This document shows, one piece after another, positions 19,851-28,056 of a DNA stretch of 64,000 nt; positions within the stretch are counted from its first letter, which is position 1, and every line of letters begins with the position of its first letter. The translations under genes and the position numbers were made by a program. The DNA lies in the NCBI GenBank assembly GCA_902599625.1, contig CACKGF010000001.1, positions 124,001 to 188,000 on the forward strand. Reading direction: 5' to 3'. This DNA is from an uncultured Pelagibacteraceae bacterium. Its GTDB lineage: Bacteria; Pseudomonadota; Alphaproteobacteria; Pelagibacterales; Pelagibacteraceae. Below the pieces are notes generated by a model. That model saw only the letters and a program-made list of their open reading frames with translations, did not search any database and was not told where the DNA came from.

Positions 19851-20608
19851 TAGATTCACATTGCCATTTAGATCGAGAACCACTTATATCTAATTTAAAT
19901 CAAGTTTTGACTAGAGCAAAACATGTAGGTCTTGAAAAATTATTAACTATTTGTACTACTAGCAGTGGATACAATAATATTCTCGATATTGTGTCAAAAG
20001 ATCAAATGATCTACGGTACTTTCGGAATTCATCCACATGAAACAAAAAATTATTTAATCGAAAAAGATGAGATAGTAAAAAAAGTAAGGATGAACAGCAA
20101 GATTATTGGGGTAGGAGAGACTGGTTTAGATTTTTATTATAATAACAGTGATAAAGATACACAATTAAAGAGTTTTCAAAATCATATTGAAGCTGCAATG
20201 GATCTAAATATTCCTCTAATCATTCATTCAAGAAATGCAGAAAATGAAACCTATGACATTCTTAAAAAGAATTATCAGAAAAATTTAAAAATTCTTATGC
20301 ATTGTTTTACTGGATCAACTGATTTTGCTTTAAATTTGGTTCCATTAAACGCTTATTTTTCAGCAAGCGGCATAATTACCTTTAAAAAGTCAACAGAGTT
20401 ACAGGAAACTTTTAAAAAAATTCCTGAAGATAAACTTTTAATAGAAACAGACAGTCCTTTCTTATCTCCAGAGCCAAATAGAGGTAAAAAAAATGAACCT
20501 TCATTCATAAAATTTACTGCACAAAAACTTGCTAATCTTAGAAATATTGACGTAGATAAGCTGATATTACTAACCACAAATAATTTTAATACCTTATTTT
20601 CTAAATAA
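19847..20608 (+). CDS. tatD: TatD family DNase
   Basis: 253 residues of a TIM-barrel metal-dependent hydrolase. Metal ligands: HCH in DSHCHLD near the N-terminus, E in GVGETGLDFYY, H in LIIHSRNA, H in LMHCFTG and D in IETDSPFLSPEP. The family acts as a 3'-5' DNase, including in repair of oxidative damage. The TatD gene commonly follows metG, as here, overlapping it by 4 bases. Confidence 0.94.
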   Translation: MIDSHCHLDREPLISNLNQVLTRAKHVGLEKLLTICTTSSGYNNILDIVSKDQMIYGTFGIHPHETKNYLIEKDEIVKKVRMNSKIIGVGETGLDFYYNNSDKDTQLKSFQNHIEAAMDLNIPLIIHSRNAENETYDILKKNYQKNLKILMHCFTGSTDFALNLVPLNAYFSASGIITFKKSTELQETFKKIPEDKLLIETDSPFLSPEPNRGKKNEPSFIKFTAQKLANLRNIDVDKLILLTTNNFNTLFSK

Positions 20609-20611
20609 TTC

Positions 20612-21382
20612 ATGAAATTTATAATTTTAGGATGTGGAAGTTCAATGGGAGTACCAAGACCTGACGGTAACTTTGGAAATTGCAATCCTAACAATAAAAA
20701 GAATATAAGAACAAGATGTTCGTCAGTAATTCAGGGTAAGTCTTTAAATATAATTATAGACACCTCTCCAGATATGAGACAACAATTAATAAATAACAAG
20801 ATCACTAATATTGATAAAGTTCTATTTTCTCATATGCATGCTGATCAAACTCATGGAATAAATGATTTAAGAGTTTTCTACTTAAAAAATAGGAAACCTG
20901 TCGATATATATGCAGATTTACCAACACAGAAATATCTAAATAAAACTTTTTCATATTGTTTTAAAAGTAATTCTCGTGAATATCCTGCAACTTTAAAAAT
21001 GAACTCTGTTAAAAAAGACCTCTATTTCAAAGATGGTCAAAAAAAAATTCACATTCGATCTCTTAGAGTAAAACACGGAAATGTTGACTGTACTTGTTAT
21101 ATAATTGATAAGAAATTGGCCTATATAAGTGATGTAAGTGACATAAACAAAAAAGATTTTAAATTCTTGAAAAACTTAAAATATTTAGTGATTGATTGCT
21201 TATGGTACAGAGAACACCCCTCACATTTGAATTTAGATAAATCACTCAAATTAATTGATACTCTTTCACCAAAAAAAGCTATTTTAACTAATCTGCATTC
21301 TGATTTAGATTATAACGAATTAAAAAAGAAGCTTAAAAGAAATATTGTTCCTGCTTACGATGGAATGAAAATAAATTTATAA
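20612..21382 (+). CDS. MBL-fold metallohydrolase, PhnP-like
   Basis: 256 residues of the metallo-beta-lactamase fold. The metal motif is HMHADQTHG, with further ligands in LRVKHGN, YISDVSD and LTNLHSDLDY. The opening ILGCGSSMGVPRPDGNFGNC matches PhnP-type phosphodiesterases, but this gene follows tatD in many alphaproteobacteria that lack a C-P lyase pathway, so a role in phosphonate use should not be assumed. Its end overlaps the convergent glutathione peroxidase gene by 6 bases. Confidence 0.85.
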   Translation: MKFIILGCGSSMGVPRPDGNFGNCNPNNKKNIRTRCSSVIQGKSLNIIIDTSPDMRQQLINNKITNIDKVLFSHMHADQTHGINDLRVFYLKNRKPVDIYADLPTQKYLNKTFSYCFKSNSREYPATLKMNSVKKDLYFKDGQKKIHIRSLRVKHGNVDCTCYIIDKKLAYISDVSDINKKDFKFLKNLKYLVIDCLWYREHPSHLNLDKSLKLIDTLSPKKAILTNLHSDLDYNELKKKLKRNIVPAYDGMKINL

Positions 21383-21922
21383 AAGGCTCTCAATTTTAGA
21401 GGTAATTTTTTTAGACATAGGCTTTGTAAAAGAATTATACGTGTCCTCAATCTTGCCTTCTTTATTAATCAAAATTTTGTGAAAGTTCCACTTAGGTATA
21501 GCAGATTTACCATAATTTTTTTCTGCCCATTTAAATAATTCATGAGAATTTTCACCTTTAACTTCAGTAATAGTTGTCATTGGAAAATTTATATTAAAAT
21601 TAACTTCACAAAATTCCTTAACATCAGAATCTTCCTTTTTTTCTTGATTGAATGAATTTGACGGTACGCCCAAGACGATCAAACCTTCAGATTTGTACTT
21701 TTCCCACAATAACTGTAAATCATTGTATTGATTTGTAAATCCACAATAGCTTGCGGTGTTTACTACTAATATCACTTTATTCTTGTAGTTTCCCAGGTCG
21801 ATTTCTTCACCTGAAATACTATTTATCTTAAAGTCAAAAAATACTTTATCGTAATTAGCTGATACATTGTTTTTAGAAAAAAAAATCATGAAAAATATTA
21901 TAAGTAATGTTACTTTTTTCAC
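21377..21922 (-). CDS. Glutathione peroxidase family protein, exported
   Basis: 181 residues with a signal peptide (LLIIFFMIFFSKNNVSA, cut near residue 22), so a periplasmic thiol peroxidase is likely. The peroxidatic residue is cysteine in NTASYCGFTNQYNDLQ, with WNFHK carrying the conserved Trp/Asn; there is no TGA selenocysteine codon. The sequence lacks a clear resolving cysteine in the usual FPM-x-K-ICVNG helix (it reads CEVNFNINFPM). It is followed on the same strand by nothing and preceded by nhaA 4 bases upstream. Confidence 0.9.
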   Translation of the reverse strand: MKKVTLLIIFFMIFFSKNNVSANYDKVFFDFKINSISGEEIDLGNYKNKVILVVNTASYCGFTNQYNDLQLLWEKYKSEGLIVLGVPSNSFNQEKKEDSDVKEFCEVNFNINFPMTTITEVKGENSHELFKWAEKNYGKSAIPKWNFHKILINKEGKIEDTYNSFTKPMSKKITSKIESLL

Positions 21923-21926
21923 AACA

Positions 21927-23102
21927 TTACCTTTTGTCAGGTGTAAGTAATATTAAAAAATATCCTGCCAATGTTGAAAGTAAAGATCCTGTCAAAACAC
22001 CAATCTTTACTCCATCCATATACTGTGCATTTTCAACAAATGCTAAATTTCCAACAAATAAACTCATAGTAAATCCAATTCCAGTCAGTATGCCTACACC
22101 ATAAAAATTATACCAGCTCGAATTACCTGGCATTTGAGCAATTTTTAATTTTATTGATACATAAGAAAAAACAAAAACTCCTAATTGTTTACCAACAAAT
22201 AATCCTAATACTATCCCTAATGGTACTTTGTCTAATAAAGATGATAGTGATAATCCTTCTAAAGAGACTCCAGCATTAGCAAAAGCAAATAATGGCATTA
22301 TTCCAAATGCAACATAAGGACTGATTGCATGTTCAATTTTTATCAATAATGAGAAATCTTTTTCTTTTTTTCTGTGTGGAATAGTCATTGCAAGTAAAAC
22401 ACCAGCTATAGTAGCGTGTATTCCTGAATTATGTGTGAAATCCCATAATAGAAGTCCAATTAATAGATATGGGAAGAATATTTTTATATCAAATTTATTT
22501 ATTACCAAAAGAATTATAAATGCAACTAACATTAAAGATAAATACATTACATTTAGGTCTCCAGAATAAAATAAAGCTATAATTAATATTGCTCCTAAGT
22601 CATCTATAATCGCTAATGCCGTAAGAAAAACTTTTAACGATAAAGGAACTCTTTTACCTAAAAGAGATAAAACACCTAATGAAAAAGCAATATCTGTTGC
22701 CGAAGGTATAGCCCAACCATTTATAGTTTCAGGATCACCAAAATTTATTACTACATAGAATAATGCAGGAACAACCATTCCACCTACAGCAGCTATAATC
22801 GGTAACAATGCCTGTTTAATATTTGATAGTTCACCTTGTAAAAATTCCCTTTTAATTTCAAGAGTTACGAAAAAAAAGAAGATTGCCATTAAGGCATCAT
22901 TAATCCAATGCAAGACTGATAATCTAAGCCCAAAGTTGTTTATACCAATAAATAAATATTTGTTTAATGTTTCAAAATAAAGACTAGATAGATCAGAATT
23001 ACTTATTATTAATGCTAAGATTGCACTAATAAGTAAGACCAGACCACTTGCAGCCTCTAATTTAAAAAACCATTTAAATGGTGAGGAAATATATCTAAGC
23101 AT
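21927..23102 (-). CDS. nhaA: Na+/H+ antiporter NhaA
   Basis: 391 residues, twelve predicted helices, usual NhaA length. The paired ion-binding aspartates are in LTALAIIDDLGAILII, and the unwound-helix motif PSATDIAFSLGVLSLLGKRVP and GIGFTMSLFVGNLAF are diagnostic. It exchanges Na+ or Li+ for protons at the inner membrane. Read leftward with the zinc-ribbon gene (3 bases upstream) and the peroxidase gene (4 bases downstream), probably one transcript. Confidence 0.96.
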   Translation of the reverse strand: MLRYISSPFKWFFKLEAASGLVLLISAILALIISNSDLSSLYFETLNKYLFIGINNFGLRLSVLHWINDALMAIFFFFVTLEIKREFLQGELSNIKQALLPIIAAVGGMVVPALFYVVINFGDPETINGWAIPSATDIAFSLGVLSLLGKRVPLSLKVFLTALAIIDDLGAILIIALFYSGDLNVMYLSLMLVAFIILLVINKFDIKIFFPYLLIGLLLWDFTHNSGIHATIAGVLLAMTIPHRKKEKDFSLLIKIEHAISPYVAFGIMPLFAFANAGVSLEGLSLSSLLDKVPLGIVLGLFVGKQLGVFVFSYVSIKLKIAQMPGNSSWYNFYGVGILTGIGFTMSLFVGNLAFVENAQYMDGVKIGVLTGSLLSTLAGYFLILLTPDKR

Positions 23103-23105
23103 GAA

Positions 23106-23564
23106 TTATTTTATCAAATTTTGAAAAAAAAGAGAAATATCTATTATAGACTGATACAAATTGTCTAAATATTTTTCAGCAAAAGGAAAGTATTCAGAAA
23201 TTTGTACTAAAAAGGTGTCTACTATCAAAATAAAAGCAACAAAAGAAATAATAAACACTAAAAGAATCTTAAAAAAATTAACTTTTTTAGTTTTTTGTTT
23301 TTTACTGGTTTTAGGTTTTTCTAATTCAACTGTTTTATCTTCCTCAAATACATCATCATCATATTTATCTTCTATAATACCAAATGACTCTTGAGCTATC
23401 TCTTCGTCAGGTATTTCAACATTAGTTTCATTAATCGTGTTTATATTTTTTGAGTAAAACCACTCTCGGTCACATTCACCACATTGTAGCAGTCTACCTT
23501 TAGCTGGGATAAGTTCGTCTTTAACACTGAATTTTTTTTTACCACAGGGACAATCAATAATCAT
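23106..23564 (-). CDS. MJ0042-type zinc-ribbon protein with one transmembrane helix
   Basis: 152 residues. The N-terminal 35 residues carry a zinc ribbon with cysteines in DCPCGKKKFSV and LLQCGECDREW, typical of the zinc-ribbon domain in many alphaproteobacterial membrane proteins. An acidic linker follows, then one hydrophobic helix (ILLVFIISFVAFILIVDTFL) and a short tail. Function unknown. It starts the nhaA transcript unit. Confidence 0.75.
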   Translation of the reverse strand: MIIDCPCGKKKFSVKDELIPAKGRLLQCGECDREWFYSKNINTINETNVEIPDEEIAQESFGIIEDKYDDDVFEEDKTVELEKPKTSKKQKTKKVNFFKILLVFIISFVAFILIVDTFLVQISEYFPFAEKYLDNLYQSIIDISLFFQNLIK

Positions 23565-23621
23565 AAGACCTATATACCAGATTTTTATTAAATTTCTTTT
23601 AAATTTGCGCTCCTTTATCCT

Positions 23622-23649
23622 TTGAAAAAGCTAATATCTACTGTAATAG
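23622..23649 (+). promoter_or_regulatory. Probable promoter of tRNA-Pro
   Basis: TTGAAA at 23622-23627 and TAATAG at 23644-23649 with a 16-base spacer. The predicted start falls a few bases before the tRNA. Good match to sigma-70 consensus for such an AT-rich sequence. Confidence 0.45.
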
Positions 23650-23659
23650 TATTCAAATT

Positions 23660-23736
<77 letters not shown>

Positions 23737-23740
23737 TTAT

Positions 23741-24025
23741 ATGAAAAAAAAAGCTAAAATTTACAAACCCACAAAAAGTTCGATGCAGTCGGGTTTAATG
23801 AAAACTAAAGAATGGATATTGGAATATATTGTACATAACGATCAAATTAATCCATTGATGGGATGGCAAAGCTCGTCAAATACATTATCAGAGGTTAAGA
23901 TGTCCTTTAATTCAAAAGAAGATGCAATTGATTATGCAAAGAAAAATAAGATAAATTATATAATAGTTGAACCAAACAAAAGATCAGTTGTCAAAAAATC
24001 ATACGCAGATAATTTTTTAAAATAA
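23741..24025 (+). CDS. Complex I NDUFS4-like subunit (ETC complex I conserved region)
   Basis: 94 residues from the ATG at 23741; an in-frame upstream ATG at 23693 lies inside the tRNA and is rejected. KKAKIYKPTKSSMQSGLMKT, then WILEYIV and PLMGWQSSSNTLSEVKMSF, closely match the NDUFS4/18-kDa accessory subunit of NADH dehydrogenase, which is restricted to alphaproteobacteria and mitochondria. It is 4 bases after tRNA-Pro and has no visible Shine-Dalgarno sequence. Its stop is immediately followed by the next gene's ATG. Confidence 0.88.
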   Translation: MKKKAKIYKPTKSSMQSGLMKTKEWILEYIVHNDQINPLMGWQSSSNTLSEVKMSFNSKEDAIDYAKKNKINYIIVEPNKRSVVKKSYADNFLK

Positions 24026-25018
24026 ATGTTTAAATTCTTCACAAATAAAAAATGGTCATCTTGGAGTATATTTGGATCCTTATTAATACTTGTTTCGACA
24101 TGGTATCAAGTGCAACTTGATGTTATGATTAACGAGTGGTTTGGTGAATTTTACGACACGTTACAAAAAGCTTTAACAACGCCTAATTCAGTAACCGAAA
24201 AAGAATTTATATCATATCTCTTAACCTTTGCTAAAATTGCCGGTATATGGATGGTAATTTCTGTTGCAACTGATTATTTTACAAGTCATTGGACATTTAG
24301 GTGGAGAACAGCAATGGCTGATTATTATCATGAGAATTGGTCAAAGGCTAGATTGACAGAGGGCGCTTCGCAAAGAGTTCAAGAAGATACTTTAAAGTTC
24401 GCAAGAATAATGGAAGGACTTGGTGTTGAATTATTAAGAAGTTTAATGACACTAATTGCTTTCTTACCTATTTTATGGGGCTTATCAAAGCAAATAACAA
24501 TGCTTCCTTTTTTTGGAGAAGTTAATCATGCGTTAGTTTGGGTGGCTATAATTTCAGCCTTGGGAGGAACAATATTACTAGCTGCTGTTGGCTTCAAATT
24601 ACCTGGTATAGAATATGATATACAAAAAGAAGAAGCTGCTTATAGAAAAGAATTGGTATTAGGAGAAGATAACGTAAAAAGAGCAGGAATTAGTAACGTA
24701 GATTCATTATACGGTAATGTTAGAAAAATACATTTTAAAATGTATTTTCACTATCTTTACTTTAATGCTGTTAAGTGGAGTTATCTTCAAGGGATGGTGA
24801 TTGTTCCTTATTTAGCCTTAGCTCCCACTATTGTTACTGGTGCTATAACTCTCGGTTTTGTTCAACAAATTGCAAGAGCATTCAACAAAGTTGAGAATTC
24901 TTTACAATATTTAGTAAGAAGCTGGCCAATTATTGTAGAACTTATATCAGTACAAAGAAGATTGTCTGAATTTGAAAGTAAATTGGAAAGAGCATCTTTA
25001 GAGCAAGAAAAAATTTGA
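24026..25018 (+). CDS. SbmA/BacA-like inner-membrane transporter
   Basis: 330 residues, roughly six to seven transmembrane helices. STWYQVQLDVMINEWFGEFYD, WRTAMADYYHENW and the later EGASQRVQEDTLKFARIMEG match the SbmA/BacA family of peptide (microcin, Bac7) importers; E. coli SbmA has 406 residues, so this is a shorter member. No ATPase domain is present, as expected for the proton-driven SbmA group. Begins directly after the NDUFS4-like stop and overlaps glpX by one base. Confidence 0.85.
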   Translation: MFKFFTNKKWSSWSIFGSLLILVSTWYQVQLDVMINEWFGEFYDTLQKALTTPNSVTEKEFISYLLTFAKIAGIWMVISVATDYFTSHWTFRWRTAMADYYHENWSKARLTEGASQRVQEDTLKFARIMEGLGVELLRSLMTLIAFLPILWGLSKQITMLPFFGEVNHALVWVAIISALGGTILLAAVGFKLPGIEYDIQKEEAAYRKELVLGEDNVKRAGISNVDSLYGNVRKIHFKMYFHYLYFNAVKWSYLQGMVIVPYLALAPTIVTGAITLGFVQQIARAFNKVENSLQYLVRSWPIIVELISVQRRLSEFESKLERASLEQEKI

Positions 25019-25968
25019 TGGATATTGATAAAGTTTTTCAGGATCAATTAATAAAAATTACACAAGAAGCAGCTGTTTCAGTTTATCCCCATTTAGGAAA
25101 GAATAACAAGATCATTGCAGATGAAGCAGCCACAAATTCAATGAGAAAAAATTTAAATAAAATGAACATCAAAGGAAATATTGTAATAGGTGAGGGTGAA
25201 ATGGATGAAGCTCCAATGCTATACATAGGTGAAAAGGTTGGTACAAAAAAGGGGCCTGAATTTGATATTGCAGTTGATCCTTTAGAAGGTACAAATTTTG
25301 CAGCAAAAAATTTGCCTGGAGCCATCTCGGTAATTGCAATATCAAATAGGAATGACTTATTTAATGCCCCAGAGTCTTATATGGAAAAAATTTCTTACCC
25401 GAAAGGTATAGACCATAATGCAATAGATTTAGATTTTTCACTTAAAAAAAACTTATCAAATTTAGCTGACTCAAAAAATAAAAAATTAGAAAGTTTAAGA
25501 ATTTGTATTCTAGATAGACCAAGGCATAAAAAAATTATAGATGAAGCAAAATCTTTAAATGTTGATATTAAACTAATTTCGGATGGAGACGTTTCAGGTG
25601 CATTATTAGTGACAGACGAAAAATATAATATTGACTTGTTTCTAGGTATAGGCGGAGGACCTGAAGGTGTTTTAGCTGCATCTGCTTTAAATACTTATGG
25701 TTGTGGATTTCAAGGAAGATTCATTTTTGATACAGATGAATTAAAAAAAAGAGCAAATAAAATGGGAATTAATGATTTTGACAAAAAATATAAACTTGAT
25801 GAAATCGTTAAAGGAGACAGTTTATTTTGTGCAACAGGCATTACAGATGGTGACCTAATAAATGGTGTAAAATTAAGAGAGAATAAGATGGTTGTAAATA
25901 CTTTAATAACACATAAAAGTCAAAATACGAAAAAAATTGTCACTGGAGAAATAGATTTAAAAAAATGA
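25018..25968 (+). CDS. glpX: Fructose-1,6-bisphosphatase class II
   Basis: Gluconeogenic hydrolysis of fructose-1,6-bisphosphate. 316 residues from the ATG at 25018, which overlaps the previous stop as TGATG; a TTG three bases earlier is possible but less likely. The metal-site motifs GEGEMDEAPMLYIGE and DIAVDPLEGTNFAAK are intact, with GGGPEGVLAASAL and ITDGDLINGV further on. Length is typical of GlpX. Ends overlapping recJ by 4 bases. Confidence 0.94.
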   Translation: MDIDKVFQDQLIKITQEAAVSVYPHLGKNNKIIADEAATNSMRKNLNKMNIKGNIVIGEGEMDEAPMLYIGEKVGTKKGPEFDIAVDPLEGTNFAAKNLPGAISVIAISNRNDLFNAPESYMEKISYPKGIDHNAIDLDFSLKKNLSNLADSKNKKLESLRICILDRPRHKKIIDEAKSLNVDIKLISDGDVSGALLVTDEKYNIDLFLGIGGGPEGVLAASALNTYGCGFQGRFIFDTDELKKRANKMGINDFDKKYKLDEIVKGDSLFCATGITDGDLINGVKLRENKMVVNTLITHKSQNTKKIVTGEIDLKK

Positions 25969-27650
25969 TATCTGTTTCCGGGAAAGAATGGAAAGAACAC
26001 AAAATACCAAAACGTTTAATAGATAAATATTCTAACGACTTTAATATTTCTGAGAATCTATCTAAATTTTATTTAATACGTAATTTTAATAAAGAAGATA
26101 TTTTGGTAAAAAATATTACCGGCCATAATCTAAATATTTTTTCTAAAAATAAAGACTTTTTATCAGCAAGTAAAATGATAATCGACATTATCAAAAATAA
26201 ACAAAAAACTTTAATATTTGGTGATTATGATGTGGATGGAATTTCTTCAATAACGATTATATCAAGCTTTTTTAAATATTTGAATCATCCATTTAAGTAT
26301 GTAATTCCAGATAGATTTATAGACGGTTATGGTCCAAACATAGAATTATTAGATAAAAATTTAGATAAAGAAATAAGCAATATAATTTTTTTAGATTGTG
26401 GTTCAAATTCTCATGATGTAATTAACTATTTTAAAACCAAAAAAATTAAAACCATAATTATAGACCATCACATCATTAATAATTTAAATATACCAAAATC
26501 AGATATACTAATAAATCCTACAAAAGATAGCCAAAAATTTATTGATAGGAATGTTTGTGCAGCAACTTTGACATTTTTCTTAGTAGATATAATAAATAAA
26601 AAATTAAACTCTAAATTTAAATTAAATGATTATTTCATTTACTGTTTAATTTCAACCATTTGCGATGTGATGCCATTGAGAGGTTTTAATAGAAAGATTT
26701 TAACAATTGGTTTTAAAAACTTAAATGTCAAAAATAAAGGATTAAAAAAACTAATTAGTAATAATTTGAAAAAAAGATTAACTTACCAGGATGTTGGATT
26801 TAATATAGGGCCCCTAATAAATGCCTCTGGAAGAATTGCTAAAGCTAATGATGTGGTTGAATTATTTCTTTCCCAGAATGATTACAAAATTGACGAAATA
26901 ATTAATAAGATGAATAGTCATAACGTAACTAGAAAAAGAATTGAACAAGATAACCTGAACCTAATAGATTTTAGAAAGTATCATAATAAGAATGTAGTAT
27001 TTATTTACAACAAAAGATTTCATCAAGGTACAATAGGAATAATTGCAGCAAAGTTATCCAAAATATTTAATAAACCATGTTTTATAGTAACCCAGTCTAA
27101 TAATTTATTAAAATGCTCAATAAGATCCGGAAATGATATAAAAATTAATAATACTATAAATAAGCTAATTAGTAACAAGTTAATAATATCTGGTGGTGGT
27201 CACGATCAAGCTGGAGGTTTTTCTGCCAAAAAAACATTTCTTCCAGATATTGAAGAATTTTTAAATAATGAATATAAAACTCTTAAGATAAAAAAAAAAT
27301 CATATTTTGATTCTTTTGCAATATTTCCGAAAAAAAATAGCTCTATAGTAAATGACTTAAAGTCTTTAGAACCATTTGGAAAAGATAATCCTGAGCCAAT
27401 TTTTTATTTTAAAAATGTAAAATCAATTAAATCTAAGATTATTAATAACAGACATGTTCAAAATATTTTAAAAAATAAAAGTGGAAGATCTATCAAAAGT
27501 CTAAGTTTTGACTGCGTCAATTCTGAGCTAGGTAAATACTTATTAAACTTTAAAAAAGAATTTGATTTAATTGGTTGTATAGTTGAAAATAATTGGAATA
27601 ATAAAAAAGAATTAGAATTAAGAGTTATTGATATAATTCTAAATACTTAA
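25965..27650 (+). CDS. recJ: Single-stranded-DNA-specific exonuclease RecJ
   Basis: 5'-3' exonuclease of recombination and mismatch repair, 561 residues. DHH-family motifs: GDYDVDGISS (motif I), LDCGSN (II), IIDHHI (III) and CDVMPLRGFNRK (IV). The DHHA1 region ends with GGGHDQAGGF, and the C-terminal OB-like domain starts near SLEPFGKDNPEP. Very lysine/asparagine-rich. The recJ gene overlaps glpX by 4 bases; glpX-recJ adjacency is common in alphaproteobacteria. Confidence 0.94.
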   Translation: MISVSGKEWKEHKIPKRLIDKYSNDFNISENLSKFYLIRNFNKEDILVKNITGHNLNIFSKNKDFLSASKMIIDIIKNKQKTLIFGDYDVDGISSITIISSFFKYLNHPFKYVIPDRFIDGYGPNIELLDKNLDKEISNIIFLDCGSNSHDVINYFKTKKIKTIIIDHHIINNLNIPKSDILINPTKDSQKFIDRNVCAATLTFFLVDIINKKLNSKFKLNDYFIYCLISTICDVMPLRGFNRKILTIGFKNLNVKNKGLKKLISNNLKKRLTYQDVGFNIGPLINASGRIAKANDVVELFLSQNDYKIDEIINKMNSHNVTRKRIEQDNLNLIDFRKYHNKNVVFIYNKRFHQGTIGIIAAKLSKIFNKPCFIVTQSNNLLKCSIRSGNDIKINNTINKLISNKLIISGGGHDQAGGFSAKKTFLPDIEEFLNNEYKTLKIKKKSYFDSFAIFPKKNSSIVNDLKSLEPFGKDNPEPIFYFKNVKSIKSKIINNRHVQNILKNKSGRSIKSLSFDCVNSELGKYLLNFKKEFDLIGCIVENNWNNKKELELRVIDIILNT

Positions 27651-27694
27651 AAACTTGATTAATTTTTTTTTTTACTCTAAAAGGATTAAAATTT

Positions 27695-27769
27695 GGTCCC
27701 TTCGTCTATCGGTTAGGACACATGGTTTTCATCCATGAAAGAGGGGTTCGATTCCCCTAGGGACCGCCA
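27695..27769 (+). tRNA. tRNA-Glu (anticodon TTC)
   Basis: A 75-base cloverleaf with encoded CCA. Acceptor stem GGTCCCT pairs with AGGGACC, anticodon stem CATGG/CCATG encloses TTTTCAT (anticodon TTC), T arm GGGGTTCGATTCCCC. It marks the left edge of the accessory gene block and ends 2 bases before the GIY-YIG start codon. Confidence 0.97.
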
Positions 27770-27771
27770 CA

Positions 27772-28056
27772 ATGAAATATTTTGTTTATCTATTAGTATC
27801 AAAGAAATGTGATAAGATCTTTTCTTATGTAGGTATTACAAATGATCTTAAAAAAAGGATTAATCTACATAATTCTTCAAAAGGAGCCAAGTATACGCGT
27901 GGGAAAAAATGGCGTTTAGCTTATAAAAAATCTTACAATTCTAAATCAAAAGCTTTAAAAGAGGAGTATCGTCTCAAAAAAGACAAAAAAAAGAGGGAAA
28001 AAATTAAATTAAACTTTAATTTAGAAAATGAAAATTTCAATTCTTTTACCTTATAA
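27772..28056 (+). CDS. GIY-YIG nuclease family protein (YhbQ-like)
   Basis: 94 residues. The GIY-YIG motif is present as FVYLLVSKK followed by SYVGITNDLKKRINLHN, and KGAKYTRGKKWRLAYKKSY plus the final KALKEEYRLKK give the small UPF0213/YhbQ-like fold. Stand-alone members are predicted endonucleases of uncertain role. The ATG sits 2 bases after tRNA-Glu; AGGGA in the 3' acceptor strand of the tRNA lies about 9 bases upstream and could serve as ribosome binding site. Overlaps the next gene by 29 bases. Confidence 0.85.
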   Translation: MKYFVYLLVSKKCDKIFSYVGITNDLKKRINLHNSSKGAKYTRGKKWRLAYKKSYNSKSKALKEEYRLKKDKKKREKIKLNFNLENENFNSFTL

